NCBI GenBank assembly: GCA_046590575.1
Contig: JBKJUS010000218.1
Span: forward strand, 1 to 31,831
Direction: 5' to 3'
DNA length: 31,831 nucleotides
Origin: DATLNF01 sp046590575
Lineage (GTDB): Bacteria > Actinomycetota > Actinomycetes > BP-191
Position 1 is the first letter of the stretch; the number at the start of each line of letters is the position of its first letter. The notes under the pieces were generated by a model that worked only from the letters and a program-made list of their open reading frames with translations, ran no database searches and was not told the origin of the DNA. This document shows, one piece after another, positions 29,772 through 31,831 of the stretch. Both the position numbers and the translations under genes were made by a program.

Positions 29772-30973
29772 CCGCCGGCGTTGGCCACTGCCCGGGAGAT
29801 CACCAGGCGCTGGATCTCTGACGTGCCCTCGAAGATGCAGTAGATCTTCGAGTCACGGTGCCACTTCTCGACCGGGTAGTCCTTGATGTAGCCGTAGCCG
29901 CCGAGGATCTGGATCGCCTCGTCGGTGACCTTCACCGCCACCTCTCCGGCCTTGAGCTTCGACATCGACCCTTCGGCCTGTCTGAACGGGACGCCCGCTC
30001 GACCCATCCAGGCCGCACGCCACACCAGCAGCCGCGCGCACTCGATCTCCGTCGCCATGTCGGCGAGCTTGAAGGCGATTCCCTGGTTGCTGATGATCGG
30101 CTTGCCGAAGGCGACCCGCTCCTTGGCGTAGTCGCGGGAGAACTCGAAGGCCGCCCGGGCGATGCCCAGCGCTTGGGCGCCGACGATCGGCCGCGTCGCC
30201 TCGAACGTCGAGAGCGCACCGGACTTGCGCACTGAGGTGCCGGTCTTCGCCGACTCCATCTTGCGGTTGAGGTTGTCCTCCCCGCCGAGCAGGCAGCTGT
30301 CGGGGACGAAGCAGTCCTCGAAGACGACGTCGGACGTGTGAGACGCGCGGATGCCGAGCTTGCGTTCCTTCTTGCCACCCGAGCACCCCGGCGTGCCGGG
30401 CGGTACGACGAAGGTCGCCTGTCCCTTGTGCCCCAGCCCGGGGTCGACCGTGGCGACGACGATGTGCACATCAGCGATGCCGCCGTTGGTGATGAAGCAC
30501 TTGCGACCGTTGAGCACCCAGCCGCCTTCGGTCTTCTTCGCGCTGGTGCGCAACGACGAGACGTCGGAGCCGGCGCTGGGCTCCGTGACGCAAAAGGCCC
30601 CAAGCGCGAGCGAGCCGTCCTCTTTGGCGAACATCCGCGGCGCCCACTGGCCGAACTGCTCCGGCGTACCGGAACCGGCCAGACCGGCCAGCGCGAGACC
30701 GGTGCCGAAGATGGCGAGGGTGATGCCTGCGCATCCCCAGGTCATCTCCTCGCTCACGATCGCCGACGTCAGCCCGGACTCGTCCGAGCCGGCCATCTGG
30801 AAGTACTCGAGGCCATAGAGGCCGATCTCCCGCGCCTTCTCGACGACCGGCCAGGGGAACTCCTCGCTGTCGTCGTACTGCGCGGCGACCGGCCGGATCT
30901 CCCGCACGGCGAACTCATGGGCCCACTTCTGGGTGGCCACCTGCTCCTCGGTCAGCGACATCGAGAAGGTCAC
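29768..30973 (-). CDS. Acyl-CoA dehydrogenase
   Basis: 401-residue flavoprotein of the acyl-CoA dehydrogenase family with all three domains. The N-terminal helices have EEMTWGCAGITLAIFGTGL. FAD/substrate motifs are FCVTEPSAGSD and WVLNGRKCFITNGG. The C-terminal helical domain has QILGGYGYIKDYPVEKWHRD and IFEGTSEIQ; E382 is at the position of the catalytic base of short/medium-chain enzymes. It removes two hydrogens from an acyl-CoA alpha-beta bond; chain length cannot be told. The GTG at 30973 has AAGGA about five bases upstream. It is divergent from a TetR regulator 99 bases away, which may or may not control it. Confidence 0.94.
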   Translation of the reverse strand: MTFSMSLTEEQVATQKWAHEFAVREIRPVAAQYDDSEEFPWPVVEKAREIGLYGLEYFQMAGSDESGLTSAIVSEEMTWGCAGITLAIFGTGLALAGLAGSGTPEQFGQWAPRMFAKEDGSLALGAFCVTEPSAGSDVSSLRTSAKKTEGGWVLNGRKCFITNGGIADVHIVVATVDPGLGHKGQATFVVPPGTPGCSGGKKERKLGIRASHTSDVVFEDCFVPDSCLLGGEDNLNRKMESAKTGTSVRKSGALSTFEATRPIVGAQALGIARAAFEFSRDYAKERVAFGKPIISNQGIAFKLADMATEIECARLLVWRAAWMGRAGVPFRQAEGSMSKLKAGEVAVKVTDEAIQILGGYGYIKDYPVEKWHRDSKIYCIFEGTSEIQRLVISRAVANAGG

Positions 30974-31025
30974 GGCAGTCCTTAGCTAGCGATGGCGAGT
31001 GCCGGGAAGTTACCCGCGAGTAGGT

Positions 31026-31042
31026 TAGCGGCCGAAACGCTA
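31026..31042. promoter_or_regulatory. Interrupted inverted repeat in the TetR/acyl-CoA dehydrogenase gap
   Basis: TAGCG-N7-CGCTA, centred in the 99-base divergent interval and 30 bases before the TetR start. It could be an autoregulatory operator. The arms are only five bases, so chance is possible. Confidence 0.3.
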
Positions 31043-31072
31043 TCAGGTCGCACCATCGGAAGGAGTCGTGGC

Positions 31073-31690
31073 ATGACGCGTACGACGGCGCCACGGGCGG
31101 CGCGCCTGCCCAAGCTGGCCCGACGGGCGCAGCTTCTCGACGCCGCTCAGGACGTCTTCGTCGCGCAGGGCTACCACGCCGCCCTGATGGACGACATCGC
31201 CGAACGAGCCGGCGTCAGCAAGCCAGTCCTCTACCAGCACTTCCCGGGCAAGCTCGACCTGTACGTCGCGCTGCTCGACGCACATGTGGCCGACCTCGTC
31301 CAGCGGGTCCGCGCCGCGCTGGACTCGACCACGGACAACCGGGAGCGGGTGCACACCACCGTCGCGGCGTACTTCGACTTCGTCGACCGGAAAGGCGGCG
31401 CATTCCGGCTGGTTTTCGAGTCCGACCTGCGCAACGAGTCGAGCGTCCGCGAGCGGGTCGAGCATGCCCTGGACGCCTGCGTCGACGCGATCGCCGACAC
31501 GATCGCCGCCGACACCGGCGTCGACCCGGCTGAGGCCCGGCTGCTCTCCGTCGCCTTGGCCGGCCAGGCAGAGGTGTCCGCCCGCTGGTGGCTGGCCTCT
31601 GGCGGGCAGGTCACGAAGGCTCGCGCCGTCGAGTTGCTGGCCGCGCTGGCCTGGAAGGGCCTCGCCGGCTCCCCCAAGCGGGTCCCCTGA
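31073..31690 (+). CDS. TetR-family transcriptional regulator (Rv3208-like)
   Basis: 205-residue regulator. The N-terminal DNA-binding domain has helix-turn-helix at about 38-57 (MDDIAERAGVSKPVLYQHFP). A helical ligand domain begins with LDLYVALLDAHVADLVQRV and TTDNRERVHTTVAAYFDFVD. The latter segment is close to what I recall of M. tuberculosis Rv3208 (TTDNRQRLH then FFDFIE), which lies near moeZ in that genome, so orthology is likely. ATG 31073 has AAGGAG eight bases upstream; the open frame to 30992 has no ribosome site. Ligand and targets are unknown; the divergent acyl-CoA dehydrogenase is a possible target. Confidence 0.92.
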   Translation: MTRTTAPRAARLPKLARRAQLLDAAQDVFVAQGYHAALMDDIAERAGVSKPVLYQHFPGKLDLYVALLDAHVADLVQRVRAALDSTTDNRERVHTTVAAYFDFVDRKGGAFRLVFESDLRNESSVRERVEHALDACVDAIADTIAADTGVDPAEARLLSVALAGQAEVSARWWLASGGQVTKARAVELLAALAWKGLAGSPKRVP

Positions 31691-31718
31691 CAGGTTGGCA
31701 GGCGACTGACCCCCACTG

Positions 31719-31792
31719 CCGACCGTCCGGCGTTTCCCGCAAGGTAAGCGGGAACGGTCGGACTTTCCGTGTGGGAAACGCCGGACGGTCGG
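31719..31792. repeat. Long perfect inverted repeat after the TetR gene
   Basis: 20-base arms (31719-31738 and 31773-31792) are exact reverse complements separated by 34 bases, which contain a small CCCGC/GCGGG pairing and a third GACGG/GTCGG-like fragment. It begins 29 bases after the TetR stop. It may be a terminator, a recombination or protein-binding site, or a small dispersed repeat element. Confidence 0.8.
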
Positions 31793-31831
31793 GCGGGGGC
31801 GGCGGGTAGGGGCGGGGGGCGGCGGGTAGGG
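31792..31831 (+). repeat. G-rich tandem repeat, 20-base period, at window end
   Basis: Two 20-base units (31792-31811 and 31812-31831) match at 18 of 20 positions, with GGCGGGTAGGG in each. The strand has several G3-G6 runs and could form a G-quadruplex. The array may continue past the window. Confidence 0.75.

Noticed and set aside
1..31831. CRISPR array, tRNA or rRNA gene, insertion sequence
   Set aside because: No regularly spaced repeats, no tRNA cloverleaf or rRNA sequence, and no transposase or integrase reading frame were seen on either strand.

Overview
The window is chromosomal DNA from a high-GC actinomycete. The evidence is strong G/C at third codon positions, frequent GTG starts, several leaderless promoters, and actinobacterial marker genes (whiB7, mycoredoxin, adnAB, moeZ, an ANTAR regulator). 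Gene content and partial order follow the Mycobacterium tuberculosis whiB7 - uvrD2 - mrx1 - (nudC, Rv3200c) - adnB - adnA - lipV - ATL - moeZ - TetR (Rv3208) neighbourhood. Genes not in that neighbourhood are interleaved. I cannot assign a genus. No tRNA, rRNA, CRISPR array, transposase or prophage gene is visible.

Layout. 1-652 (-): truncated alkaline-phosphatase-like gene. 911-1887 (-): whiB7 with a long regulated leader (promoter, 80-codon upstream ORF, U-tailed attenuator) and a 57-residue small gene behind it. 1903-5260: uvrD2 (-), then mycoredoxin and a GAF-ANTAR regulator (+). 5257-6848 (-): M20 peptidase plus small membrane protein. 6984-9960 (+): overlapping cassette of an APH/Mph-like phosphotransferase, an ECF sigma factor and a membrane anti-sigma/RseB-like protein. 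10039-11526 (+): lipoprotein and an endonuclease/exonuclease/phosphatase-fold enzyme. 11530-19605 (-): AdnB and AdnA helicase-nuclease, an alkyltransferase-like protein and MoeZ. 19780-24639: CsbD stress protein (+), acidic coiled-coil protein (-), LipV-like hydrolase (-), secreted CAP protein (+), conserved hypothetical (-) and a doubtful small ORF (+). 24693-28325: split NHEJ locus, with Ku and a secreted protein on (-) diverging from ATP-dependent ligase and LigD-type polymerase on (+). 28384-31690: DUF421 membrane pair (-), DUF6158-like small protein (+), acyl-CoA dehydrogenase (-), TetR regulator (+). 31719-31831: long inverted repeat and G-rich tandem repeat.

How the genes fit together. 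Genome maintenance dominates: UvrD2, AdnAB for end resection, Ku with ligase and polymerase for end joining, and an alkyltransferase-like protein. This gives both arms of double-strand-break processing within about 17 kb. A second theme is antibiotic and redox stress: WhiB7 under attenuation control, mycoredoxin, and a macrolide-kinase-like protein beside an ECF switch. MoeZ supplies sulfur-carrier activation. CsbD and the DUF6158-like gene have SigB-like promoter elements, which suggests a general stress response.
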